Of a DNA stretch of 64,000 bases, positions 43,429 to 51,171 are shown piece after piece (positions within the stretch are counted from its first letter, which is position 1; each line of letters begins with the position of its first letter). The position numbers and the translations under genes were made by a program. Source of the stretch: Waddlia chondrophila WSU 86-1044 (GTDB taxonomy: Bacteria; Chlamydiota; Chlamydiia; Chlamydiales; Waddliaceae); NCBI RefSeq assembly GCF_000092785.1, contig NC_014225.1:1129340-1193339 (forward strand). The letters run 5' to 3'. The notes under the pieces are model-generated. The model searched no databases. It saw nothing but the letters and a program-made list of their open reading frames with translations, and was not told the DNA's origin.

Positions 43429-44067
43429 ATGATAAAAATATCTAATGCAGACAAACAAGCCCGATACCGTAAAAAGGAGCATCTTAAACGCCTTGCCAAT
43501 AATTTTTTTCGCGATTGGCAGCTTAAACCTTGGGAAGGAAATTCATCATCTCCTAAGGACGTCCAGCGTTTGCTAGACAAGGCGATAGAGCTTCCTTCAG
43601 GTTGGACGGACAAAGATTATGAAAAGTCAGTGCAGGCCCTTGAAGCTCTTAAAGCAGAACTTTGGTGTGCTTCGAATAAACTTAAAAATGACGTTGATGC
43701 AGGTTGGAGCTCACTTGATTTTATGAATTCATCAGATCCAAGAAAATTTATTAGGGATAATAAGGAAGCTATAGAAAGAGCGCGAAACTTAGCATCACAC
43801 TTAATCTCAGCATTGGAACTTTCAAACTGTAACAACACAGACCAAGCAGCAGCATTAATGGAAGTTGTGCGTTATGTGGGCAGATCTTTAGCAAGCTCCA
43901 ATGATGTACGTCGATCACAAGCCACGGCTATTTGTTTGGTAAGTATTGGATCCCAATATAAAAGACCTGACTGGTTTGCTGAAGAACTAGCAAATATTAT
44001 CAAATGTCATGTGGATTCGGATGTTGCCCACCAGGTAGGAATATTATTAATTACATCACAAGCCTAA
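43429..44067 (+). CDS. Accessory protein of unknown function, partner of CoiA-like gene
   Basis: A 212-residue soluble protein, not recognised. The N-terminus ADKQARYRKKEHLKRLAN is a basic helix of a type seen at the start of several accessory proteins of bacteria; the middle has LEALKAELWCASNKLK and a helical C-terminal part (LMEVVRYVGRSLASSN, EELANIIKCHVDSDVAHQ). There is no signal peptide. The CoiA-like nuclease gene begins 27 bp after its stop, suggesting a two-gene unit. Codon use is more AT-rich than in neighbouring core genes, as expected of transferred DNA. Confidence 0.75.
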   Translation: MIKISNADKQARYRKKEHLKRLANNFFRDWQLKPWEGNSSSPKDVQRLLDKAIELPSGWTDKDYEKSVQALEALKAELWCASNKLKNDVDAGWSSLDFMNSSDPRKFIRDNKEAIERARNLASHLISALELSNCNNTDQAAALMEVVRYVGRSLASSNDVRRSQATAICLVSIGSQYKRPDWFAEELANIIKCHVDSDVAHQVGILLITSQA

Positions 44068-44094
44068 AGTTTACAAAGAGGATAAATAATCAAT

Positions 44095-45336
44095 ATGAAA
44101 TCAATAAAAATGCCTTTTGGACTTAACAGTGATGGCAACCTAGTCCATATTTCAGAAGTTGTGAACGGAAAAAAATGTGATTGCATTTGTCCGTCCTGTA
44201 AAGCTCCCTTGACTGCTGCTAAAGGAAATATTAAACAGCACCACTTCAAACATGCAATCGATAGTGGATGCGAAAGTGGTCTTGAAAGCTCAATTCATCT
44301 AGCAGCAAAAGAGATAATCAAAGAGAAAAAGACAATAAAACTTCCTGAAAATGTCCTTGTTTTGGAGAAGAAAGATTCAAAAGGATTACCTCATCATGAA
44401 AGTACAATTATTGTAGAGGCCGGATTGCTAATTAAGTTTGACTTCGTTGAGGAGGAGAAAATCATAGATGGAATGATAGTTGATCTTCTTGCTAAAAAAC
44501 AAGAAAAACAGCTAATTATTGAAATTTATTTTCGTCATAATGTGGATGATGAAAAAATCCAAAAAATAAAAAACTCCAACATTTCAGCTATCGAATTAGA
44601 CTTATCCAACTTATCTCCCGAAGACCTAATAGATCGGAATACATTCTGGAATTATATTAATAACCCAGAGCGTGCCCAGTGGTTGTATAATAGCACTCAT
44701 CAAGATGAATATCTCAAACTACAAAAAAATCTGGATCAAAAAATCGAAAAGAAGGAACAAGAATATATTAAAGAACGAGAGAAAGAAATGAAAAGACTAA
44801 CACGGTCTATAGAGGAAGTTAAGAGGATTAAAGAAGATTCAAGCTTAATTATAAATCTGGATGAATTTAAAAATAATTTTAATCTCTACAGTAGGAATAT
44901 TCCGAAATTTCTTAACTTGAATATTTTACCAGACCTATTAAATTTGAGTGAATTGCCTGATTTCATTAATTTAAAAGTGCAAGATGGTGATTGGATTTAT
45001 GGATCTGAAGGATGTGTTTGGCAATTGATTGTTTATTCTATGTTATATCCACGAGTGGGAGAAATTATGACCATAAAATTTACTGACAAATGGCTTAAAA
45101 AAATACTTGTCAGTAAGGTTCACAATCCTGTTAAAAATATCAGCATACTTAGAGAAAGGTTCCCAGAAATTGTCTCGTCTAATCTTCCAGGAGATATTCC
45201 AAATACTTGGAAAACTCTTCGGACATATTTTAATTATCTTTGCAAATTGGGGATGTTATCGAACATGGGCCATAATTGTTTTTTTGTTGAAAAAAACAAC
45301 TCCTGTAAGCAGGGCGATTTCATGAAAAAGATTTGA
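44095..45336 (+). CDS. CoiA-like nuclease with N-terminal zinc ribbon, 3' end altered by IS insertion
   Basis: A 413-residue protein. Residues 28-35 form a Cys cluster (CDCICPSC) followed by HHFKH, a zinc ribbon as in CoiA-like competence/nuclease proteins; ESSIHLAAKEII (about 64-75) is also typical. A PD-(D/E)XK-like core is suggested by GMIVDLLAK (Asp130) and LIIEIYFRHNVDDEKIQKIK (Glu143). A coiled coil follows at 230-270, then an unknown C-terminal domain. The ISAs1 element starts after codon 405; the duplicated target site is followed on the far side by TGA, so the ancestral protein ended at Lys405 and the present one gained eight residues from the IS end. The nuclease assignment is moderate; the biological role is unknown, possibly defence or DNA uptake. 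Confidence 0.75.
   Translation: MKSIKMPFGLNSDGNLVHISEVVNGKKCDCICPSCKAPLTAAKGNIKQHHFKHAIDSGCESGLESSIHLAAKEIIKEKKTIKLPENVLVLEKKDSKGLPHHESTIIVEAGLLIKFDFVEEEKIIDGMIVDLLAKKQEKQLIIEIYFRHNVDDEKIQKIKNSNISAIELDLSNLSPEDLIDRNTFWNYINNPERAQWLYNSTHQDEYLKLQKNLDQKIEKKEQEYIKEREKEMKRLTRSIEEVKRIKEDSSLIINLDEFKNNFNLYSRNIPKFLNLNILPDLLNLSELPDFINLKVQDGDWIYGSEGCVWQLIVYSMLYPRVGEIMTIKFTDKWLKKILVSKVHNPVKNISILRERFPEIVSSNLPGDIPNTWKTLRTYFNYLCKLGMLSNMGHNCFFVEKNNSCKQGDFMKKI
45300..45309. repeat. Target-site duplication of the ISAs1 element, left copy
   Basis: CTCCTGTAAG, identical to 46578-46587 on the other side of the element. A 10-bp duplication is in keeping with the ISAs1 family. Confidence 0.9.
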
Positions 45337-46577
45337 CACCCAGCACTTTTAGCAAGTACTCATCATCCCAACCTGCCATCTGACGTTTAATCTCAATCCC
45401 ACATTTAGCAGTCTTTTCCTGCTTAAGAAGATTCAGCGATAATCTCCTTATCATCGACATGTTTTCAGCTATATTTCCTGCATTTGCGTTCTGTTCATCC
45501 TCCCTAAAAGCTACGTCTAAAATCCAGTGGACACAATTCTCTATGCCCCAGTGCCCTCGTATTATATTGGCGACCCTTAATGCATCTGCCGACAAACTTG
45601 ATATGTAATATCTCCTTTCAGTCGAAGTCGATCGCCCAGGTATTATGCGTTCACTCTTCACCATGATCAAGGATTTTAGGTTTTTCCACTCTTCTTTTTG
45701 CTGCAACCAGTCAATGTCTTCTGTAATGTATATCTCACGCATTTCTATCCGCCCGTGTGCACAGTGTTTTGACCCTACAGCGTTACATAAAACACCTTCA
45801 AAATCAATTTGCTCCGCTTGGACGAAGTAGTTTTCCACCTCATCTGAAAGATGGCCTTGATTGCCCTTTAGAGCCAAAACATAATCTCCACTTTTGTCTA
45901 CAATTTTTTCCGCGATTGCTGTTTGGCAGCCCATCGCATCAATCGTAATCGTGGCTCCCGCAACATCGATCATATCCAACAACTTCGGGATGGCCGTTAT
46001 TTCATTGGATTTTCCATCTACTTTTAGCTGCCCCAAGGTTAGGTTGTGTGTCGCAGCCCAGGCGCTTACAATGTGAACAAATGAATGAGGTTCGCCTTTT
46101 TTCGCAGTTCCCCTCTGGGCTTTACCATCAATGCTTACATTGTGGCCATCAGGCGTGTTTGCGCCGATTTTCGATCGTACCCATTGCACGAAGCATTGTT
46201 CCAAGGCAACAGGGGATAATAGGACAAAGATAGTCCAAAAGGTAGTGTAGGATGGGACGTCATCCTCAAGTGCAAGGGTGCTCGTTAGCCAGCGGCGCTT
46301 GCGCTGCGCATACATCGCCACAGCCTTGAGATCATTGGCTCCACTTATCACTGCGCAAATCGTGATAAACAGAATGTCTATTAATCGATACCTTATGCTA
46401 CCTTGTCGTCTGTAATCGTCGAGGCAGCCAAAGTGTTCTTCAAGTGATTTTCTAAAAGCGTTGCTGGTGTCTTGATCAAGATCTTCTTCAGTCATATCCA
46501 TCTCCTTGGTGGGGTTGACTAAAGAGTCTAATACTAAAGAATTTAGTGTATCAAGTATTTTTCATGAAATTGCCCTG
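45310..46577 (-). mobile_element. Complete ISAs1-family insertion sequence
   Basis: A 1268-bp element. The ends are imperfect inverted repeats of about 20 bp (CAGGGCGATTTCATGAAAAA on the left; CAGGGCAATTTCATGAAAAA on the right, read inward). It is flanked by a 10-bp direct repeat and carries one intact transposase gene on the minus strand. Intact ends, an intact gene and a perfect target duplication mean the insertion is recent. Confidence 0.92.
45320..46495 (-). CDS. ISAs1-family transposase
   Basis: A 391-residue DDE transposase. The N-terminal associated domain has HFGCLDDYRRQGSIRYRL and DILFITICAVISGANDL. The catalytic residues lie in VSIDGKAQRGT (first Asp), ATITIDAMGCQTAIA (second Asp) and HWGIENCVHWILDVAFREDE (Glu). 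AAGGAG lies 6 bp before the ATG at 46495; an ATG two codons upstream abuts the ribosome site and is less likely. It is the only gene in the element. Its stop overlaps the altered 3' end of the CoiA-like gene. Confidence 0.95.
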   Translation of the reverse strand: MTEEDLDQDTSNAFRKSLEEHFGCLDDYRRQGSIRYRLIDILFITICAVISGANDLKAVAMYAQRKRRWLTSTLALEDDVPSYTTFWTIFVLLSPVALEQCFVQWVRSKIGANTPDGHNVSIDGKAQRGTAKKGEPHSFVHIVSAWAATHNLTLGQLKVDGKSNEITAIPKLLDMIDVAGATITIDAMGCQTAIAEKIVDKSGDYVLALKGNQGHLSDEVENYFVQAEQIDFEGVLCNAVGSKHCAHGRIEMREIYITEDIDWLQQKEEWKNLKSLIMVKSERIIPGRSTSTERRYYISSLSADALRVANIIRGHWGIENCVHWILDVAFREDEQNANAGNIAENMSMIRRLSLNLLKQEKTAKCGIEIKRQMAGWDDEYLLKVLGVKSFS

Positions 46578-46587
46578 CTCCTGTAAG
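46578..46587. repeat. Target-site duplication of the ISAs1 element, right copy
   Basis: CTCCTGTAAG, identical to the left copy at 45300-45309. The following TGA (46588-46590) would be the original stop codon of the CoiA-like gene. Confidence 0.9.
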
Positions 46588-46707
46588 TGATTCAACCCTG
46601 TAACCAGAAGCGTATCTATCGAAATAGTGAGACCTGTGATTGTGACCTAATCTCGTTTATCAAGTGATTTTAGTGATTCAGATGTGCATTTACGTCCCAA
46701 AAGAGTA

Positions 46708-47430
46708 GAGATATGATCAAAAGTTGTGTTTGAGATAAAAAGAGCGTACCCTATGAAATTTTAGAATCAAAAAAAATTTATAGGAGATACGCTCATGAAG
46801 AATGATGTCATTTCTTTGGATAAATTTCACGCAACAAGTGAAATGAACAGCTTGCTGGAACAAACTTTGAGGGAAGGAGCTCGCCTGTTGAAGCAACAGG
46901 CTATTGAAAATGAAGAGTGCTCTGAAGGGTACTCAAGCGCAATTCTTCCGAAATATCTAAGGAGGGTGCCATCTCTTGATGCGGTGATTCCAGCTCTTTA
47001 CCTCAGGGGGATTTCTACAAGCAATTTCCAGGATGCACTTGAAGCGATCATGGGCAAGGATGCGAAAGGATTATCCGCAGCTAATAACATCACTTCGTCA
47101 AGTGAATGCGAAAAAGGCCATTCAAATTTATATGGCCCCTACCAAAGAAGATTGACTGGCGGCGTTTGAGGTGTTTTTAAAAACATACCGAGACAAATAC
47201 CCCAAAGCCTGTGCTTGTCTTGAGAAGGATAAGGCGCAACTGTTTACCTTCTACAATTTTCCGGCGATCCATTGGCAGCACGTCAGGACAACTAACCCGA
47301 TTGAATCGACTTTTGCAACAATAAGACACCGGACAAGGCAAACCAAAGGCTGCGGTTCAGTGGCTGCCACTAAAAATTTTTAAATTAGGGTGCGTTTAAG
47401 GATTCCAAACACAACATTTGAAAATATCTC
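46708..47430 (+). mobile_element. Internally deleted IS256-family copy
   Basis: A 723-bp derivative of the element at 62411-63812. Both ends are kept (GAGATATGATCAAAAGTTG on the left; AACATTTGAAAATATCTC on the right), but the interior has lost three segments. No target duplication is seen, so flanking DNA has changed since insertion. Because the ends are intact it could be moved in trans by the full copy's transposase. Confidence 0.9.
46795..47383 (+). pseudogene. IS256-family transposase, inactivated by deletions
   Basis: Fragments of the transposase encoded intact at 62500-63753. Compared with that copy: (1) about 50 codons after AIENE are missing, joined at a short GAAG microhomology; (2) the region between SAANIT and the VNAKKAIH helix is missing, removing the first two catalytic Asp; (3) GGA has become TGA near 47167, with a small loss beside it; (4) the C-terminus after GCGSVAAT is missing. 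Two reading frames remain (to 47169 and from 47171). The sequence left is nearly identical to the intact copy, so the decay is recent. Confidence 0.92.
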
Positions 47431-47499
47431 GCGTTTACCGCCGTGTAGGCGGCTTAGAAAGATACGTTTATCGGGACAGTAAAAAGCCTTGCAGATGAG

Positions 47500-47940
47500 T
47501 CACTCCATTCTCAATACAATGTTTTTTTCGGGTGCTACAGCTTTCATAAGATCATAAAATTTTTTCACAGAAATGCTTACGTTTCCCTTCTCATATCGTC
47601 TATAAGCAAAAGTTGATCCCGCTTTTAATCGCTTTGTCAACTCACTATAAGTAGTCTTATGCTTTTCTCTTTGACGTATTAAAATAAGACTTGTCAACAA
47701 GTTTTGATCTTCTGCCTTTATGAAAAAATGATTCCCTTTTAGACTTGATGCTGTTACTTTCGCTCTTTTCCCCGATCCTTCTTCAAAATAAGCGTCTAAA
47801 AGACACTCTATAGCATCAACAGCCATCTCTAAAGCTTCTTTTTTTGTTCTACCTTGTGTCAAAGCATCAACCAGAGGGATTTCTACGCTGTATCTAGGTT
47901 TTTTTTCTGGATCGTTAATGATTTTTGCGTCTATTAACAT
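47500..47940 (-). CDS. hicB: HicB-family antitoxin with C-terminal helix-turn-helix
   Basis: A 146-residue antitoxin. The partially degraded RNase-H-like N-terminal domain (YSVEIPLVDALTQGRTKKEALEMAVDAI) is the HicB fold that blocks the toxin. Residues 90-146 form an XRE-like DNA-binding helix-turn-helix (HKTTYSELTKRLKAGSTFAYRRYE) for autorepression. GGGAGA lies before the ATG at 47940. The upstream hicA is damaged, so this is now an orphan antitoxin; it could still repress its own promoter or neutralise other HicA toxins. Confidence 0.88.
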   Translation of the reverse strand: MLIDAKIINDPEKKPRYSVEIPLVDALTQGRTKKEALEMAVDAIECLLDAYFEEGSGKRAKVTASSLKGNHFFIKAEDQNLLTSLILIRQREKHKTTYSELTKRLKAGSTFAYRRYEKGNVSISVKKFYDLMKAVAPEKNIVLRME

Positions 47941-48097
47941 TTTTTATCTCCCGGATTTTCTTGAGCTTTTTTCAATATGCCTTTATAGGAACAACAGTTT
48001 TTGCTTCTCCGTTTGTCCAAACTTCATGACTTCCACCTTCTCGATCCAAATACCAACCAAGTTTTTTGAGCTGCTTTTCGACATCTTTTTTCTTCAT
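47934..48097 (-). pseudogene. hicA: hicA toxin gene with deletion/frameshift
   Basis: The frame from ATG 48097 reads MKKKDVEKQLKKLGWYLDRE then GGSHEVWTNGEAKTVVP, the HicA double-stranded RNA-binding fold with its catalytic His in GSH, but stops at TGA 47974-47972 after 41 residues. A HicA-like C-terminus, KGILKKAQENPGDKK, is encoded in a different frame and ends at a TAA overlapping the hicB start (ATGTTAA), the usual toxin-antitoxin overlap. About ten residues around the conserved RH-EIN segment seem to be lost. The toxin is probably inactive unless the 41-residue form retains activity. Confidence 0.75.
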
Positions 48098-48212
48098 GAA
48101 TTTATTATACACATAAACGTGTATTTTATCAAACTGAATAGAAGTTTATTTTTTCTTTGTTTTTTGATAAAAACGGGGCTAATGTCAGGGAAGCAAGCTT
48201 GCGATAAAAAAA

Positions 48213-48305
48213 ATGAGACCGAAAACAGCCGATAGGTGTCATCGCCCTAAACCTCAGGCAGATAAACCGGATCAGATATGGGGAACGGATATGACATTGA
48301 TATAA
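48213..48305 (+). pseudogene. IS3-type transposase fragment
   Basis: Thirty codons reading MRPKTADRCHRPKPQADKPD then QIWGTDMTLI, followed by TAA. The segment DQIWGTDMT is the start of the integrase catalytic core (first Asp) of IS3-family OrfB transposases. Nothing of the remaining core follows and no ends are visible. A small scrap of an old element. Confidence 0.65.
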
Positions 48306-48439
48306 CGTCTGATAATATATCTTATGTTGTAATTTATGTATATTTTTTATTGAAAACCGTTTCGGACATTTTAGATAGCTATATCCAGGATAATATGTTA
48401 AAATACCTTCTATTAAAAAAATAAATGTAACAAAATTTC

Positions 48440-48743
48440 ATGAATCCAATAGCACCCAGCATTTCTACTCAAAATATTGAAAATCAAAAAATTACATCTC
48501 AAAGGAGACCAAAATCCGCAACTGCAAAGATAACACAAACTGCTTTGAAAACCTAACCAGCCTCGAACATCTTTGCCTCAAGGTGTTGTTAAATCTTTCA
48601 ATGTAACTTGGAATGGATTTGCAACCCTTGGGTTGATTTTTACTTGGTTGAAAAATTTATTCGGATAGGCTCTTGAAAGACTCTATGAAGCTTATTCAAA
48701 ACCTTTTACAAAAGGTCTTCTGAAGTTTCTTTCAGAATTTTGA
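48440..48743 (+). pseudogene. Decayed gene with frameshift and nonsense codon, unknown product
   Basis: The frame begins MNPIAPSISTQNIENQKITS and runs 38 codons to a TAA. If one A of the run at about 48547-48550 is removed, it continues as KPNQPRTSLPQGVVKSFNVT and WNGFATLGLIFTWLKNLFG, meets TAG at 48666, and goes on in the same frame as ALERLYEAYSKPFTKGLLKF to a TGA at 48741-48743. One indel and one nonsense change thus separate it from a protein of about 100 residues with one hydrophobic segment, of the kind common among chlamydial unknowns. The remainder of the 48306-48811 gap shows no other clear feature. Confidence 0.55.
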
Positions 48744-48811
48744 CATGTACAATATTCGCTTTGCGTGCTACTGTCTCATTAAAAACAGCTCGCAATCCAA
48801 CCTCCTTCGCT

Positions 48812-49576
48812 ATGATCTCCATCAAAAATATCCGCAAAACTTACGATAATGGAAAAACATACATCGTCGACAATATTTCTTTAGAAATCCCTGAAGGAAA
48901 AACTGTCATCCTTCTAGGATCGTCCGGATGCGGAAAAACAACTCTTCTAAAAATGATCAACAGACTTATCGAATCCTCATCCGGTGAAATCATTATCGAT
49001 AATCAAAATATCCGCGACTACGACCCCATCATTCTTAAACGCACAATCGGTTATGCTTTTCAAGGCGTCGGATTATTTCCTCATCTCACAGTTAAAGAAA
49101 ATGTCACGATCGTCTTAAAATTAATGGGTATGGCAACAAAACAAATCGAACAAAAAGCGCTAGACTTGCTAAAAACCGTCAACCTTGAACCTAAAATATT
49201 TTCTAGTCGATTTCCCGATGAACTCTCCGGAGGACAGCAGCAAAGAGTCGGAGTCGCTCGATCACTTGCTACCCACCCCAAATATCTACTAATGGACGAA
49301 CCTTTTGGCGCCTTGGATGCCATCAATCGAGATGCTATGCAAGAAGAGATGAGAGTCATCCGAGATAAATTTCATACAACCGTTTTATTTGTCACTCATG
49401 ATATCTTCGAAGCGATCAAGCTGGGAGATCTCATTGCTGTGATGAACAAAGGGAAAATTGAACAAACAGGCACCCCCGCCGAACTCATTAACCATCCCCA
49501 AACTTCTTTCGTCAAAAACCTGTTTCAAAAACCCCTCGAACAACTTAAGCTCTACAAAGAAGAGCTGAAAACATGA
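48812..49576 (+). CDS. Osmoprotectant ABC transporter ATP-binding protein (OpuCA/ProV-like)
   Basis: A 254-residue ATPase. Walker A is LLGSSGCGKTTLLKMINRL, the Q-loop AFQGVGLFPHLTVKENV, the signature LSGGQQQRVGVARSLA, Walker B YLLMDEPFGALDAINR, and the H-loop VTHDIFEA. It lacks the C-terminal CBS domains of classical OpuCA/ProV, ending at KLYKEELKT. The ATG at 48812 (MISIKNIRKTY) is where the domain begins; the frame extends upstream, but that part reads through the end of a decayed gene. The fused permease/binding protein follows with a 4-bp overlap, so the pair forms a complete importer for glycine betaine, choline or similar. Confidence 0.92.
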   Translation: MISIKNIRKTYDNGKTYIVDNISLEIPEGKTVILLGSSGCGKTTLLKMINRLIESSSGEIIIDNQNIRDYDPIILKRTIGYAFQGVGLFPHLTVKENVTIVLKLMGMATKQIEQKALDLLKTVNLEPKIFSSRFPDELSGGQQQRVGVARSLATHPKYLLMDEPFGALDAINRDAMQEEMRVIRDKFHTTVLFVTHDIFEAIKLGDLIAVMNKGKIEQTGTPAELINHPQTSFVKNLFQKPLEQLKLYKEELKT

Positions 49577-51069
49577 GCAGCTCCCTTTTTTTCACAAAAT
49601 TGCTCGAACAAGTGATTCTCGTCGGATTGACAACTCTTATTGCAATCTGCATAGGAATTCCCCTTGGAATCACTTCATACAAACTCCCTCGCTTCAAACC
49701 CTGGATTTTTTCAGGGATCAACATTTGCCAAACAATTCCTAGCCTAGCTCTCCTTGCCTGCTTAATTCCTCTTCTGGGAATAGGGATCAAATCTGCGCTT
49801 TTGACAATGACGCTCTACGCAATCCTTCCTGTAGTCATGAACACTTATTCAGGTCTGGAAGCGGTTCCTCCCGAACAAATAGAAGCTGCCGATGGACTAG
49901 GCTTCACCCCTTTTCAAAAACTACGAATCGTAGAACTTCCACTCGCCTTCCCTATCATGATTACAGGAATGCGCACAGCAGCAGTGATGAGCGTCGGCGT
50001 TGCAACGATCGCCTCCTTTATCGGTGCAGGCGGACTCGGAGATTTTATCTTTCAAGGAATCGCGACAAACAACATCAACACTGTATTATATGGAGCAATC
50101 CCAACAGCAATGATGGCTCTTCTCATCGATTACGCCTTTCGCAAAATCGCCATCATTAAATCTTTTGCAAAAATCGCTGTTGTCAGCATCATCTTTGTCA
50201 CAGTTTTTTACCAAAATGGCTTTTTTCAACAAAAACCCTCGATCACTGTGGCAACGAAAAATTTCACTGAACAGTTCATCCTTGGAGAAATGATTGCACA
50301 GCTTTTGGAAAAACACACTCCTTATCCTGTTAAGCGAAAATTCAACCTCGGCTCTACAGACTTATGCCATCAAGCAATGCTGAACGGAGATATCGATATC
50401 TACCCCGAATATACAGGCACTGCTCACCTTCTGGTGCTAAAAGAGAACAACTACAACCTTGATCCGGATGAATTGTTTGATTTCGTCAATCAACATTATC
50501 AAGAAAAATTCGGTATCGAATGGCTGCATCCTCTAGGGTTCAGTAACACAGAAGTTCTGATTGCAAGAAGTGACCAAGCAGAAAAATATCACTGGCGCTC
50601 GATCGGCGACATCAAGCCCCATGCAGAATACATGGCAATAGGAGCTCCGGCAGAATTTTGCTCCAGACCAGATGGCTTGATCAATTTTAAAGAAAAATAT
50701 GGAATTGTATTCAAGAAAACTGTTCTTCTCGAACCCGGTTTAATGTATGAAGCTGCTCTACAAGGAGAAGTTGATTTAATCGCAGGATTTTCAACTCACC
50801 CAAAACTTCAAGGCTGCCCCTTAGTCTCTCTTAATGACGATCTCAAAATATTCCCCCCCTATCACGCAGCGATCTTGATTAGGCAAGATATCATCAAAAA
50901 CAAACCCGAAATTAAAGAAATTTTACTTAAATTATCTGGAAAAATCAGCGAAGAAAAAATAAGGAAACTCAACTATATGGTAGAAATTGAAAATAAAAAT
51001 ATTGATTGTGTTGTTGAACAGTTTCTAACTGAAAATCAACTACTTACAATGGAGCATCCTGAGTTTTGA
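49573..51069 (+). CDS. Osmoprotectant ABC transporter, fused permease and substrate-binding protein
   Basis: A 498-residue fusion. Residues 1-210 are the OpuCB-like permease with five or six helices and the EAA-type loop EAADGLGFTPFQKLRIVELP. After one more helix (about 200-215) residues 220-498 are an OpuCC/ProX-type binding domain: ITVATKNFTEQFILGEMIAQ, NGDIDIYPEYTGTAH and YEAALQGEVDLIAGFSTHP. The binding domain is thus tethered to the membrane rather than free. Such permease-SBP fusions are known in OpuA-like and choline transporters. Overlaps its ATPase by ATGA. It probably imports compatible solutes from the host cell. Confidence 0.93.
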   Translation: MSSSLFFTKLLEQVILVGLTTLIAICIGIPLGITSYKLPRFKPWIFSGINICQTIPSLALLACLIPLLGIGIKSALLTMTLYAILPVVMNTYSGLEAVPPEQIEAADGLGFTPFQKLRIVELPLAFPIMITGMRTAAVMSVGVATIASFIGAGGLGDFIFQGIATNNINTVLYGAIPTAMMALLIDYAFRKIAIIKSFAKIAVVSIIFVTVFYQNGFFQQKPSITVATKNFTEQFILGEMIAQLLEKHTPYPVKRKFNLGSTDLCHQAMLNGDIDIYPEYTGTAHLLVLKENNYNLDPDELFDFVNQHYQEKFGIEWLHPLGFSNTEVLIARSDQAEKYHWRSIGDIKPHAEYMAIGAPAEFCSRPDGLINFKEKYGIVFKKTVLLEPGLMYEAALQGEVDLIAGFSTHPKLQGCPLVSLNDDLKIFPPYHAAILIRQDIIKNKPEIKEILLKLSGKISEEKIRKLNYMVEIENKNIDCVVEQFLTENQLLTMEHPEF

Positions 51070-51171
51070 TCAATAGCTAACGGCTAAAAATTCTACTATA
51101 TGATATGATAAAGTTATCTTAAACTCGACTTTGCAGTTGCAAGGTAGGGTGCAACAAAAGGAGTGGATGAG

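Noticed and set aside
48538-48606. A short frame reading NCFENLTSLEHLCLK that resembles a leucine-rich repeat
   Set aside because: It is only 22 codons, is not flanked by further repeats, and a competing frame with one indel explains the whole 48440-48743 interval better.
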